Positions 23,449 through 35,302 of a DNA stretch of 64,000 nt are shown here, in pieces; position 1 is the first letter of the stretch, and each line of letters opens with the position of its first letter. Position numbers and translations under genes: made by a program. Under the pieces are notes generated by a model. The model saw nothing but the letters and a program-made list of their open reading frames with translations, did not search any database and was not told the DNA's origin. Source of the DNA: Lantana camara (taxonomy: Eukaryota; Streptophyta; Magnoliopsida; Lamiales; Verbenaceae); NCBI GenBank assembly GCA_037501455.1, contig CM074858.1:48109001-48173000 (forward strand), written 5' to 3'.

Positions 23449-23641
23449 TCACATTGTTTGACCATGAAAAATAAGGATGGTTTCGCCAACCCGGATTATA
23501 TGTAGGAGAGTAAGGATTGCTCACGGTTCTTGGGGCATTCACGGCATTCATTTGCTCGAGTGTGGATGAGGAAGATCCTCCTTGATTTGCATAAGGGCAA
23601 GAATCATAAACATGAGATGCACCACAAAGTTCACATGCCAT
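23417..23641 (-). pseudogene. gag: Athila gag fragment: nucleocapsid zinc knuckle
   Basis: Carries a CX2CX3HX4C knuckle (CELCGASHVYDSC, residues 3-15), the RNA-binding part of Athila gag. It is in the same frame as the capsid part, but a TAA stop at 23642-23644 separates the two. Confidence 0.88.
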
Positions 23642-23644
23642 TGA

Positions 23645-24613
23645 TTAGACTTGTGAAGTTTGATTTGATACCGCGTTCATGGTAAATTGCTCGACTTGTT
23701 TCTCCAAGGCTTCTCTCTTGGCTTGCATAGAAGTGTATTCTCCCACTTGCATCATGTCGGGAGTAGAACCTTGAGGCTTTGAAATGGGTGCATTGGTTCT
23801 TTCGGAATACCACACATTGTTCGCCGCCATTCTCTCTAGCAAATTAATTGCATCGGCCTCATACATGCTCATAATCGGTCCTCCCACGGCGGAGTCTACC
23901 ATTACCTTCAACTCTTGGGAGATTCCTCCGTAGAACGATTGGACAAGCTTCCAGCCCTCACACCCATGATGATGACATTTCCTTTGTAGCTCTTTAAACC
24001 TTTCCCAAGCCTCATATTGACTCTCCCCCTCATATTGCTGAAATGATGTGATCTCATTCCGAAGCTTGACCGCCTTAGCATGAGGAAAGAACTTATCTAA
24101 AAATGCTTGTGATAATAAGGCCCATGAACCCTTGGTTTCATATGGGAGTGCACTATGCCACGCTTTCGCTCTATCTCTTAAAGAGAAAGGAAATAGACGG
24201 ATTCGTATGGCATCCTCGGGTACATTATTAAGCTTAAATGTATCACATACTTCCACGAACCAATTCACTTGGGAGATCGGGTCCTCCGTAGCCGAGCCTG
24301 TAAACTGATTTTGTTGTAGAAGGGAGATGTAGGCCAACTTGATTTCAAAATGATTCGCCGCCACTCTTGGTCTTCCAAGGTTTTGTTGAATATTCTCCAT
24401 GCTAGGCATGGCATAATCCCGAATTTATCTCGGTGGCGGTGCATTTGGATCAATTGGTTGTGGTGGCAAGTTGTCACGTCTTTGATTGTCCTCAATCTCA
24501 AGAGGAAATGGTGTAGCAAACTCTTCTTGTCACATTTCCTTCCTAAGGGCGCAGAGTTTCTTTTCAATCTCAGGGTAATGTTTGAGATTCTCCCAACTCT
24601 GGGCCCTTCGCAT
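23645..24613 (-). pseudogene. gag: Athila gag (capsid part), broken by stops
   Basis: Structural protein of the cytoplasmic virus-like particle. The likely original start is the ATG at 24611-24613, which opens the frame. Two in-frame stops (24530-24532 and 24425-24427) cut the N-terminal region. From the Met at 24409 the frame is open for 254 codons and shows the Retrotrans_gag core: RLFPFSLRDRAKAW (71-84), FLDKFFPHAK and YEAWERFKELQRKCHHHG, and the Athila-typical AMVDSA-like block (VMVDSAVGG). It ends at TAA 23642-23644, just before the zinc knuckle. Confidence 0.9.
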
Positions 24614-24712
24614 ATACCTACAAGAGACAAAGAAACGATTAACACTAACAAAAATAAAGGTCTAAGTCACTAACTACTAACACTAGAACAAGAGTGATTT
24701 CAAACGCCTTCC

Positions 24713-24733
24713 ACGGCAATAGCGCCAAAAACT
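24713..24733 (-). other. Athila primer-binding site
   Basis: On the minus strand TTTTTGGCGCTATTGCCG lies directly after the LTR end GTTAACA. It resembles the TGGCGCCGTTGCC PBS used by Athila and Tat elements, with two mismatches. Confidence 0.75.
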
Positions 24734-26454
24734 TGTTAACTTCCAACTCTACACCTAAACACACAATTGATTCTGGCTTATGAGGCCGTCCGATTTTCGT
24801 TAAACCTCATCTGTGCAGAACAAGGCCTGGGAAGGTATCAAATCGGAAAGGAATCTCAAGATGTGCAAGATGATCGAATTGGTACTAAAATATAACCCAA
24901 GTGCAAGTTATAAAAGAATCAATTATAGCACAAGGGGTCGAATCCCTAGGGAAGGGGAAATCAAGGTCAATTGTAAAGTGCGTTTGTTAATCTATAGACC
25001 GGAAGAAAATTGTGGTAATGAAATAGTAACTACAAAAACGAGAAAGGTAAACACAAACAAATTAAGTAACGAATAACCAAGTTAACAAAGTGGCAAAGGG
25101 AAGTAATGATCATGTAGAGTTCATGTTCAATTAGTTCTTTAAAGGGGCAAGGATCTCACAATCCTAATCACTAAATTATACATAAGCTCCTCTCCAAGTC
25201 AAGTGGGTGTACCTAATCAAAGTGTAAGCCTACTCTCGTGGTCACTAGCTCATTAATTAGATCAAACAAACAAGATTAGTGCAACTAAATAACTAGCAGC
25301 TTGGCCCGGTTACTCTGTTGCTCGATTGCTCAAGATTAGGTTAAATGTCTTTATACAATAAAATTAAGTGTTGTGAAAACTTTTTCAATTTACATACAAT
25401 CTTTCAATTAGCATGCAAATCCAAGTTCATAACTAACGTGATCAATCTTAATCATGCAAGCAAAACGATCTAACAACCATAAGATCCGAAAATCCCTCTT
25501 AGGCATTTTATCGAACACTTACCCTACATAATTCTTCACCCCCCTTTTGCCTAAAGATCTAGCCACTCATAGTCATACTACTCAAAGAGCAAGATAAATA
25601 AAACATAAATAGACTCATATTCATTGAATTTAAACTATGAAAAAGCATTCAACAAAGGTTCATTTATTACAAAGTTTGACAACTCTACTAAAGCTATATT
25701 AAACGAGGAAAAGGAAATTAAAGCTAAATACTATGAAACCGATAAAAGAAGGGAAAGAAAATAAACAAAATGTCTTCAAAACATCTTCAAGACAAGAAAG
25801 GTAAAGAACTTGGTGCCTCCATAGCCTCCAAAATAGCTGCTCTCCAATTAGGGTAAGATACCTCAAAAGACTTAACTCTCCTATTTATATTAGGCCGAAA
25901 AACCTAAAACAAATTTCAACTCCGTGAGAGGCAAACAGGCGTTTGGTAGAGTAGAGTAAAATCCAAATGCCCGTTTCATAGCAAAAACGTTATAGCGATT
26001 TCTAATTTCCACACGTCCGTTTGGACTTTCAGTACAATAACTAAACGGGCGTTTGAGCACAAGTTGCCGAGGTCAGTGGCTTCACACACGGGCGTTTGGT
26101 TCTTCAGTTCATATACCAAACGCCCATTTGGGGGTTCAGATTTCTTACAGTGGCCTTTCATACGGGCGTTTGGTTCTTCAGTTCATATAACAAACGCCCG
26201 TTTGGTCTTTAATAGTTCGATGCAGTAGGTCTTCACATGGGCGTTTAGTTCCTCAATGCATTTACCAAACGCCAGTTTACCTTCAAAACAAGGCAAAACT
26301 TGTTTCTTTCCTCCGATTTTGCTATGTTCCTTCCGTTATCGACTCCCGTAGGTGAAATACCTGAAATGGAGCAATTAAAGGCCTATAAGCACATTAAACA
26401 GGAATTAAATATAGCAAAATATGGCTCAAACGGATACAAAATCTCCACTTATCA
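24734..26454 (-). repeat. Athila 5' LTR (1721 bp)
   Basis: On the minus strand it starts TGATAAGTGGAG at 26454 and ends GTTAACA at 24734. The part from 25320 to 26454 aligns with the cut 3' LTR. It contains the palindrome cluster at 25934-26280. Confidence 0.93.
25934..26280. repeat. Palindrome cluster in Athila 5' LTR
   Basis: The same series of CCAAACGCCCGTTTGG-type motifs as 11184-11530, in both orientations, with scattered substitutions (for example CACGTCCG for CACGCCCG near 26012). Most changes hit one arm only. Confidence 0.85.
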
Positions 26455-26515
26455 TCTGCTTACCCGAGGGTACTCAAAACAACACTGTTACAATCGAGGC
26501 ACTAAGGAAGGCTTT
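26455..26515 (+). mobile_element. Element G internal fragment, left piece
   Basis: A 61-bp remnant between the Athila edge and solo LTR H. Removing H joins it to 29791. Orientation is inferred from G's 3' LTR at 30328. No product is recognised. Confidence 0.55.
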
Positions 26516-27810
26516 TGTAGCACCCCAAACGGAGGGCACCACATCCCCCGAACTAGAGCCCTACATGTGTAACGAAACGGAGAATCCGTACACGCACCAA
26601 GCACTAGCGAACGGGTGACAAACAAAAAACCCTCCTAAGCTAGGCGGTCTAAACCCGCAAACAGAGTGCGTATAAAACCAACATACAAAAGCGAAAGTAT
26701 TAACGAAACAAACATAGACATATAGTGAAGTTTTACAAAACTAAAAACAATTATATACAAACTTGCCTCCACGGCCAAATCTTACAAATACATAATTCAA
26801 AATACAAAACATTAAAGTACGAAATGCAAAACATGAACTAGACAGAAACCAAACTCGATCAAAGCTACCAATGATTCAAAACACAGCAAACTGCCTAGCT
26901 CGAACCAATGGACCAGAACCTGCAAACTAAAAACATAAAGAAGGTGGGGTCAGTCGCACTGACTGAGTGAGAGGCTACACACGCACGCGTACATACATAT
27001 ACGAAGCACAACACATAACATAGAGGGGAGTTCATGCACTGGGGCGTGGTTTTTGCATTCTAAAATATTTTCTCACGTGATACTAAATATAGGGAGTAAA
27101 AGAGTTAGGCCGAAGGCCAAAACAACCAAATTTTATTAATTGAGAATCCACTCCCGCTTCACAAACTGTTACGTATCAAACTAACATAACTAAACATAAC
27201 GAAAAACAAACGTAACATACATACACACACACATACACATCCGTCGACCTAAAATAGGCCATCCCGAAGAAAAACACACGTATACGTCCGTCGACCTAAA
27301 ATAAGCCATCCCGGAGCAAACATACCGTCGGAGACTTACCAAAATCTGAGCAGAACGAGGTCCACGACCACGTGCATATCACAGGCATATCATGCCAGTG
27401 GTACACAACCTCAGAGGCATAGCATAAGCAGAGGCATAACACAACACACACTCATAAAGCATAATCAGACTTATATCTCTAGTAAATTCATACCATAACA
27501 TATTCGTAACCCTAACCTGATCATAGCATACCTAGCATAACATATTCTAATGTAAAGCTTAACATAATCGTAATTCTAAGGTAATCATAATCCTAGCATA
27601 ATCATATTCTAAAATATACAACATAATCACACGTATTCATAGCTCGCTCATATGTACATATATAAAAGGGCCTACATTCTCATGCAAACATAACGATCAT
27701 ATTTCATTAGGGTATATCTATAACCTAACCTCACCTTACACCGACGAACCAGGTAAAAAGGGAACAAACCGACGCCTACGGATCGACCTTGTCACCAATG
27801 GGATACTCCT

Positions 27811-29052
27811 CTGAACAAGACAAACATCAAAGACATACTTAGACTCAAAATGAACCAATTAGACGCTCGGAAAATGCATATGAATGCAAATGATGCGTAC
27901 GAAATGAAATAAGATAACGCTTAGGTCACATTAGGTCATACCTCGCATACAAGCACCGAGATCACATCAAAATTCAAGATAAGGAACATATTATGCAATA
28001 CAACAAGTTAACAAAGCATACAAATCAAGAAAGAATCAAGAGAGGCCATACAACACTCAACAAAGCAAGAAAAGAACGCAAGTGAGGCAAAGAGTTGAAA
28101 AGAGGTAACACGTAAGACATATAAGATCATAGTTCACATAAACGCATCTATAACACACCATACTCACAATATATAATTTATAACATATCATACAACATGT
28201 ATACAATGCATATAGGTCAAGAATGGGGCGGGAAAAGAGTAAACAAAGCAAGCAAACGGACAAAATAACACTCGAGCACACAATGTAACAAGTAGGGCAT
28301 AAATGAACATACCTTGCTCGTTTCATATCCAATTCCCAACATAAATCCCATATTTCAAGCATAACACATAATACTACATGTTAGCAAAGCATGGGGATCA
28401 AATTAGGGATGGGAGAACGATAAATAAACGAAAAGAAACAAGAAAACAAACTTCGGAGCAAAGGGAGCCACTCCCTTAAATCCACCCCAGTGGATTATTT
28501 TAAAAAGGGGAATCCACCCCCATGGATTTAGGTCAGAAAACTTCAAGAGGGGCTGCCTCAAATCCACCCCGGTGGATTATTTTCAAAGGGAAAATCCACC
28601 CGGTGGATTTGGGTCAGAAGTCAAAAACTTGAAGAAAAGCTTGCAAACTCCCTAAAACTCAACCTAAACCAAAGAAACAACATAAGGACATGAAATGATG
28701 TAAATATACCACAAAGATATGCAAGAAAATCGAGCCACAACATGATACAAGTGCATGAAAATTCATACAAGTTCATACCCAAGCAATTACTTCAATGTTC
28801 ATCAATGGTAAGCTCATGAATCTTCAAATACCACTAAAATTAAGTCCATAGAAGTATTAAATGATGTCTTAGAAACATATTAGATGCATAAAATCAAAAG
28901 AAAACTCAAAGAGTCATGCATGATTCCTAAAAGAGCTTCAAACCCTTACTATTCAAGTCATTTGCCAAATCTATATCAAATCAAGCCCAAATTCAGAAAT
29001 TCTTGGATAAAATGAAGCACATAAGGATAGGAGATATAAAATTACAACTTAC
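27811..29052 (-). other. Putative intron in solo LTR H (1242 bp)
   Basis: The minus-strand donor reads TTCAAGTG|GTAAGTTG at 29052, a near-ideal plant donor. The acceptor is TTTGTCTTGTTCAG, ending at 27811. Confidence 0.6.
28479..28609. repeat. Palindrome cluster in H (AATCCACC-CC-GGTGGATT)
   Basis: Four copies at 28479-28496, 28511-28528, 28561-28578 (perfect 8-bp arms around CC) and 28593-28609. They are 32-50 bp apart and unlike the Athila/B1 motif in sequence. Confidence 0.9.
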
Positions 29053-29790
29053 CACTTGAATTGGATGAAGTTTGGACAAGTTTTGAGCTCAAAATTTGGA
29101 GATGATGAATAGTAATGGGATTCTTTCTCCTTTCTTGGTTCAGCTACTGTTCCCTCTTCTCCTTGGGGTCTGATAGAAATGAGGGGGTGGGAGAAGGATA
29201 GAGGGGTGTGCTGGGGTCAGGTGGCTCCCACTTTGAGCCAAAAAGGTGGGGAACTGAGTTAGATATGGTCAAAACGGTCAAATACGGTGTCTACAGTATA
29301 CGGTGCTTGGTTCAATTAAGCTTCAAGGTTTCAAACGGGCTTAGAAAAATACAAAGTTTGGTTTCTCAGCTCCCATTCTTCGTTATGAGTCAAACGCTTC
29401 TTCTAGAATTTGAATCCGAATTCCCGAGCTCAAGTTGTGGCCTCCGGAACCCAAGGTGCGCTAAAACGAGTTAGGCCCTCGAGTCCCTAATAAATAAAAT
29501 GGTTTAAGAACCATATCAAACGAACTCTAAAATAATAAATGAGCGTATAAACAAGTTTATAAATCACATAATTCATGTATATCAAGTTGTCACAAAAATC
29601 AGAATTGAAAATGGAGTTAAACGAGTTGAAAAGTGTAAAACGTTCAAAAACATTAATTATAAAGCATAAAACAAATATTCAAATATTTAAATAAATCACA
29701 TAATTGCACACTTAATTAATTTAAAAGCGCATTTAGCACACGCGTGACGTTCGTACCTGGAAGGCCGGAGAGTCGGGATGTTACAGCTTT

Positions 29791-30327
29791 GGTTACACGT
29801 GGCTTTCGGAAGAGTGTGGTTTACACCTCTAGAAGTTCAAGGTTATAAGAACTAATTCCACTCTTAGTTCGAGTTTGTCCGAGGACTTGAAGAACCAGTA
29901 ATGATGTATTAGCATGAGAAAATATGTTGCAAACTTAGTGTAGCATTACCTAATGTGCCATCGGTTGAAGACCGAATATCAAGAATCGGTAGTTTCTCCA
30001 ACTACCTTCGAATTCTATTTGGAAGTGGGAGCAAATGACCGTGGAAATTTTAATGAGATTTTGAACGGTCGCTCATTTTAACGAGTTGATCCATTTTCTC
30101 GAGGTTTCATTGATCAATAAGGGTTCGAGAACTTTGTTGTTCGGGAATGAAGACCCCTATAGTCGAAGACTTTCTCCGAGACTTGTGGCAGAATTTGATA
30201 ATCCGACAAGCCCCCTGAAGACTGGATCAGAGTGACGGCGTGGACGTGTGGAGCTGAGTCCGTTTCCAGAGTTGTTCAAGACCCTGCTTTAGGACCTGAG
30301 GACGGGTCCTTTTGAAAGAGGGAAGTT
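29791..30327 (+). mobile_element. Element G internal region, right piece with PPT
   Basis: Non-coding as far as I can read, with stops in all plus frames. It ends with GAGGACGGGTCCTTTTGAAAGAGGGAAGT, a weaker version of the polypurine context seen in A, C and LB. Confidence 0.6.
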
Positions 30328-31173
30328 TGTAACATCCCGCTCGTCCGGCCGTACAGGTGCGCTATTTTGAGAGTGCTACTTGCATTTCTAATTTATTTAT
30401 TTATGCAACTATATGTTTATTATATTGTTTAAATGCTAATTCTTGAATTATATGAATTCGTTGGTAAGTGTTTTAAATGAATTTTGAAAGTTTATGTTCG
30501 TTTGCCTTCGAATTTGATCTATACATGTCCGTTTTCGATTTTGATTTTTCTGATAATTTGCTATGCATGAATTTTACGTGTTATGAATTTGTCTATATGC
30601 TTGTTTTTCATATTCGGACTTGTTTGATAAGGTAACACACCATATTTTATTTGTTAGGGACTTGAGGGCCTAACTTGTTTTAGCACGCCCTGGGTTCCGG
30701 AAGGCGTAACTTGGGCTGGGGAATTCGGATTAGAATTCCGGAAGAAGCTTCGGACTCGTAATGAAAATTGAAAGATTTTCAACCTACCTTTGTATTTTTG
30801 TAAACCCATTTGAACCACCGTATTTTTCCCGAAACTTGAACCTCGTGCAGATTCTCCACTTTTCACCATTTTGACCGTAATTTACTCGTTTTAACTCCGT
30901 TTGACCAGATTCTTGAACCTATTTCTTCATAACACCTAAACCTACCCTCTAAATTGCTAATTTCAGCCCTAAACCCTAGGAGAACCAATAGAGAGAAGGG
31001 AGAAAGGAAGAAAAAGGGTATTCTTAGCACTATTCACCCTTGAAGGATTTTGAGCTCGTTTCTTCGTCATTTCTTCTCTGATTGGAAAGGTATGAATAAA
31101 TTCTTTCTCTCCATCTTTATTCCTTTCATTTAAGTCCTGTTTTGCTGAATTTAATGGAGATATGAGCATGTTA
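30328..31173 (+). mobile_element. Element G 3' LTR, first 846 bp
   Basis: Starts TGTAACATCCCGCTCG behind the PPT and is cut at 31174 by the C 5' LTR. It contains the U3 box seen in H (GAATTCGG near 30720) in the same orientation relative to the LTR. Its continuation was not found in the window. Confidence 0.75.
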
Positions 31174-32562
31174 TGTAATATCCCGCATCTCTGAAGCACG
31201 ACCCCTATGACGTTTACGGGTAAGTCCTTCAACTTGAATGTTTAATTTATTAATTATGTGACTTATATGATTAAATGTGAATTTAATTTGGTATGCTAAT
31301 TATTTGAATTAAATATGATTAATTGTTAATTTAAATTATTACGTACGTAAACCTCAACCTAAATTATTTCATGAATAACTCCTAAAATTTGATTTTTAAT
31401 ACCTTACGTTATGCAACTTGTTTAATTTAAATTTATTCAAATTCTTTGTAAATTATTTACTAACTAATTGTTTTTGAAGCATCGTTAATTTGTACGAATG
31501 GTTTTCTAAATTTAAATTTGATTAAGCACTAATTGGTAAATTTTTTCTCGATTTAATTCGTAAAATTATTTCGCAATTTGTGAGTTTATTTTATTATACT
31601 CAGGTTTTATTTTACGGTTTTTCAATGCATCGGATTCGGGGTTAAGTTTACGAGATCATACGAGAACCGGTCAGAACCCTTTTTCTTCTATCTCTCTCCT
31701 CTCCCACTATCTCTCCCGCGGGCACAATGCGCAGCTTCGGTTATGAGCCCATAACTCGGTTGTTTCTCGACGAAATTCAATGAATGAATAGTCCATTTCT
31801 AAGAGCTCGATGACATGATCACAACCGTACCAAGATCTCGATCAAACGACAAACGGTGGCAGAGTTATCGCCGAATTTTAGTCACAGAGACGGGGGTGTC
31901 GGACCACCGCCACTTCGCCGGCCGTTAGCGGCGGTTTTCGGCTGACATACGGTAACACGCGCCCCAGGCCCTGTTAGAAGACTTCCCGGTGCAACTCTAG
32001 ACATTGGCGGCGCAGCCATTGGGGCTGCGGTTGGGCCTCACGCGCTGCCTGTAGCTTACGGCGGCGGTGCGCGTTACTGTAGCGGCACGTTTCGCCACCA
32101 AGGCATTATGATTTCCAAGGTTTTTTACCCTCCTGAGATCGATTCCGGTGTCATTTTGAGCAATCGGAGGTCGTAGGTGGTGGAAAGGCAATGGCGCAGC
32201 GGCGGTCGGCTACGACGACTTTTTCCGGTGAATAAATTATTGGTTTCGAAGAGTTCGTCACGGGTAAGCCAATGCCTTTTACGGATTCAATTTTCTTTCA
32301 TCGGTTTGAAAGTAATTTGGATTTGAAGTTTTGGGATTTTCGTATTCTTAGATCTAAAATTTGAGGCGAACGGCTTGGAATTTTCAAAAATTGATCGAGG
32401 ATTAGGAATGGGCATGAAGACTTCATTCAGGACTGATTTTTCAGGATTTTTTCGGTGATATGCAGCGGCGGCCCGGCCGATTTCCGACAGCTATAGTGGA
32501 GGCGTTCCGGCGACGTCCGGTTAGAATGTTTCTCTTGTTGCGGTGAGTCTAACGCCACTTCC
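31174..32562 (+). repeat. Element C 5' LTR, piece 1
   Basis: Aligned with 48990-50394. Contains a GC-rich block (about 31690-32260) like those of A and F, then a donor GTCACGG|GTAAGCC at 32264. It ends at the CTTCC target site of D. Confidence 0.9.
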
Positions 32563-34633
32563 TGTGACGCCCCGCTTCTCGATCAAGGTAGGGTTTGGCA
32601 CGAGAGTGTACGATTTACCTTTCTATGCATGGCTCATGTGGATTTATGCTTTTAATTTGATAACCATTTGGTGCTTATGTGAAATACGTGAGTCACATGA
32701 GATACGTAGCTTCATAACTTGTTGATTATGTGCTTGTATTGTCGTTCTTATGCTTTGATAGCATGTTTTAGCCTTTAACAAACCAACGTGCTTATTTGGA
32801 CATTGAAGCATAATTCAGGGACTAAATGGTAAATTTATTTTGGAAGCCTGAAAGTGGTTAGAACTTAATGAAATTGAGTAGATAATTCGATTATAAGTTT
32901 CATGCTTGTTTGAAGAATCCACCATTGATGACCTTTGAAGCTTTCTTGAGAATTCTTGCATGTTCATGTTCTTATGTATTTCAACTTGATTGAATGATTG
33001 ATTCTTGTTCTTGAGCAATTTCATGAAGAATGTGATTAAGTCCCTTAAGTTTCTCGCAAGATTGAAGATTTCACCATTGTTGAGTTTGAGCTTTGAATAC
33101 ATGAAGAAGATGAAGTTCATATGTGTAAATTGTTGGGATTTTAATGCACATTCATTCCTAAGTGTTTCTATTATGATATTTGATGTCTAAATTCATTTAT
33201 TTACATTGCATGAACTTTGAAGCATGATTTAGGAGTGTTTAGAGCTTAAAATTCATCATTTGCATGCTTGTGTTCCTAATTCCGATTTGCATCAGTCGCA
33301 TGTCAAACGCCCGTGTGGAAATTACGCTAAAACCCCAAACCCTCATTTCTAAAGCTACTCCCATGATTTTCTAGGGCCAAACGCCCGTTTCCAAAGTGTG
33401 AAGAAGGGCCAAACACCCATTTGCTTCCTCTCGGGTCCAAATATTGAGTTTTCGTGATCTTGTTCGTTTTGCTTCGTTTTCACTTCCTTTGCACTTCTTA
33501 CACCCCTAGTATGAAATATATGACTTGAAATCATGTTTCTATGCATTGTAATGTCTTACATGCCTCGATTATGTGTAAGAATGTGCTAAATGTAGTTCAT
33601 ATGTTGCTTATTGCATACGTCATGACTTGGAAGTTATCATATGACTTATATGATGTTGTTTGATCATCATTGTTGAACTTATACTATGTTTGGACATTCA
33701 TTTGCATACCATGAGCATGTTTACTCTCTCTTGAAGTCGTGCATCTTCTTATTTGGTTTCGAGTCGTGTCTTACTTTGTTAGTACGTTTGTCTTGTTAGG
33801 TGGTGAGTCTCCGGTCGAGTAGCTTGTTGCTCGTGGTTAGCCTCCGAAGTTCTTGGTGAAGGTGAGGAGTTATATATATATATGAAATGTTTTCAAAACT
33901 GTGGACACATATGGCCTATCATATTTGATGATTTAAACCGAGCCGGTGCTTTGGTTTATGATCCGTATTTTATAAAATCTGCATTGTTTTCGAAAATGTG
34001 AACGGATCATGAACACCTTTAGTTTTGAGCATGCATTGAACCTTCGTATATCATTTATATTAGGTATACTCCTCCTCACCGGTTCCGTTTGAACTGATCT
34101 CCTTTACTTTTCGTGTCCGCAGGTTGCGTTGGAGTCAAGCTGGGTGGGGTCTTTCTTGAGAGTCTTGTCTTTGAGTCTAGTTTGTACTCGTTTTGCTTGT
34201 AGCATACTCTATGACTTATGTTTATGCTTTCGGGTTTATTTATGGATTAATATGTATGGAGATGTTGATGTTACCTTATTAGATGGACCGTGGCGGTCTC
34301 TAGGATGATTTACATTTTCGTATTTTGGGCAATATGTGTTGGATCGTGTTGGTCGCTTAATTGATAGATTAATCTTTACTATATTGTGTTATTTAAGTTA
34401 GGAAGGACTAGTGCATATATTGAAACAGAACTCTTATGCATGTGTTATGTTGTAAGCTTCCGCGTATATGTGTTGGTTCTAATTTGCTTAGGTCGAGAGT
34501 CTAGTACCGCCTAGCTAGGATGTTCGTTTGTCACCGCTTGCTTCGAGCTTGGCGGGTATATGGATAACAATACTATATACAAGCTAGGTCCGTAGCGCAG
34601 GATAGGCGTGGATGCCCTCGTCGGGGCGTTACA

Positions 34634-35302
34634 CCCCTATTTGGTTGGTATCAGAGCCGAAGGTTCAAAACTGGGCTCTTGAGTCGTGTTGTGTCGGTTT
34701 AGGTCGTACGGCATAGGAATAATTTGTGCATTGCATTTACTTGATTAGAAATTTTGAATAGTTGACATGAATTTTCTGAACTACTCGATTACATGCTCCC
34801 ATCTTTTTAATACACTTGCGCATGCTTTTGCCTAATTTGAATCATGTTAGGCACAATTGAATTAATTGTATGATTACCTTAGAAATGAAGACTTGCTTGC
34901 TCCCCTGTTAATTGACTTCTATTGAAAGATTCCATTTCTTCAATGGCTATTTTGTTTGCTTTAATTAGAAATGCATGTTTATGTGCTTATAGCTTCTCCA
35001 TAAATGCTTATAGCTTAAATTTTTGTACTTTTAGAAGCATGCTTTGAAGGCTGAACGAATGACTTGATTAGTTGTCTAACTTACCTTGGAAACTTAAGAA
35101 CTACATGCTCCTTGTTACTAATGTGTTACAACTGAACTGTTTTATAATTAATTATGCTCGCACCGTAAAAATGATTGTGTTCTTGCCTTAGATAACTTGA
35201 GCTCTCCTTGGACAACTTATTTAATTGTCTACTTGCTTATGTGTTTTAAACTGATTCATTTTGCATATGCTACATTGTTGATTAACATAATTGTACTTGC
35301 AG
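34634..35302 (+). other. Element D internal remnant
   Basis: Begins with the spacer before the PBS and the conserved leader box. After that it is A+T-rich, with no gene seen. It ends where homology to the LB/B1 LTR group begins on the other strand. Confidence 0.7.
34646..34658 (+). other. Primer-binding site, element D
   Basis: TGGTATCAGAGCC, 12 bp after the LTR end. The conserved leader box follows at 34683-34738. Confidence 0.93.

Larger units (their letters stand above)
10580..26454 (-). mobile_element. Athila-type Ty3/gypsy retrotransposon, degenerate, 3' LTR cut by Z
   Basis: On the minus strand the order is 5' LTR (24734-26454), PBS, gag, zinc knuckle, protease, RT, RNase H, integrase, spacer, Athila ORF1 (env-like), a long 3' non-coding region, PPT and 3' LTR (10580-11705, cut). 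The RT and integrase sequences and the presence of an Athila ORF1 frame assign it to the Athila lineage. The LTR starts TGATAAGTGGAG, as Athila LTRs do. The two LTRs differ at several dozen positions plus small indels (roughly 4 percent, not counted exactly), so it is clearly older than A. Solo LTR B1 lies inside its pol-env spacer. The right flank is TCTGC; the matching left flank is out of the window. Confidence 0.95.
26516..29785 (-). mobile_element. Solo LTR H (3270 bp), TSD GCTTT
   Basis: On the minus strand it starts TGTAACATCCCG at 29785 and ends GGTGCTACA at 26516. GCTTT is duplicated at 26511-26515 and 29786-29790. There is no interior, so it is a solo LTR. An intron-like segment runs 29052 to 27811, with a palindrome cluster at 28479-28609. 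The conserved hairpin lies at 26950-26966. Confidence 0.95.

Noticed and set aside
30960..30985. CCCTAAACCCTA, telomere-like
   Set aside because: Only two partial units, a common chance match in plant leader sequence and not a telomeric array.
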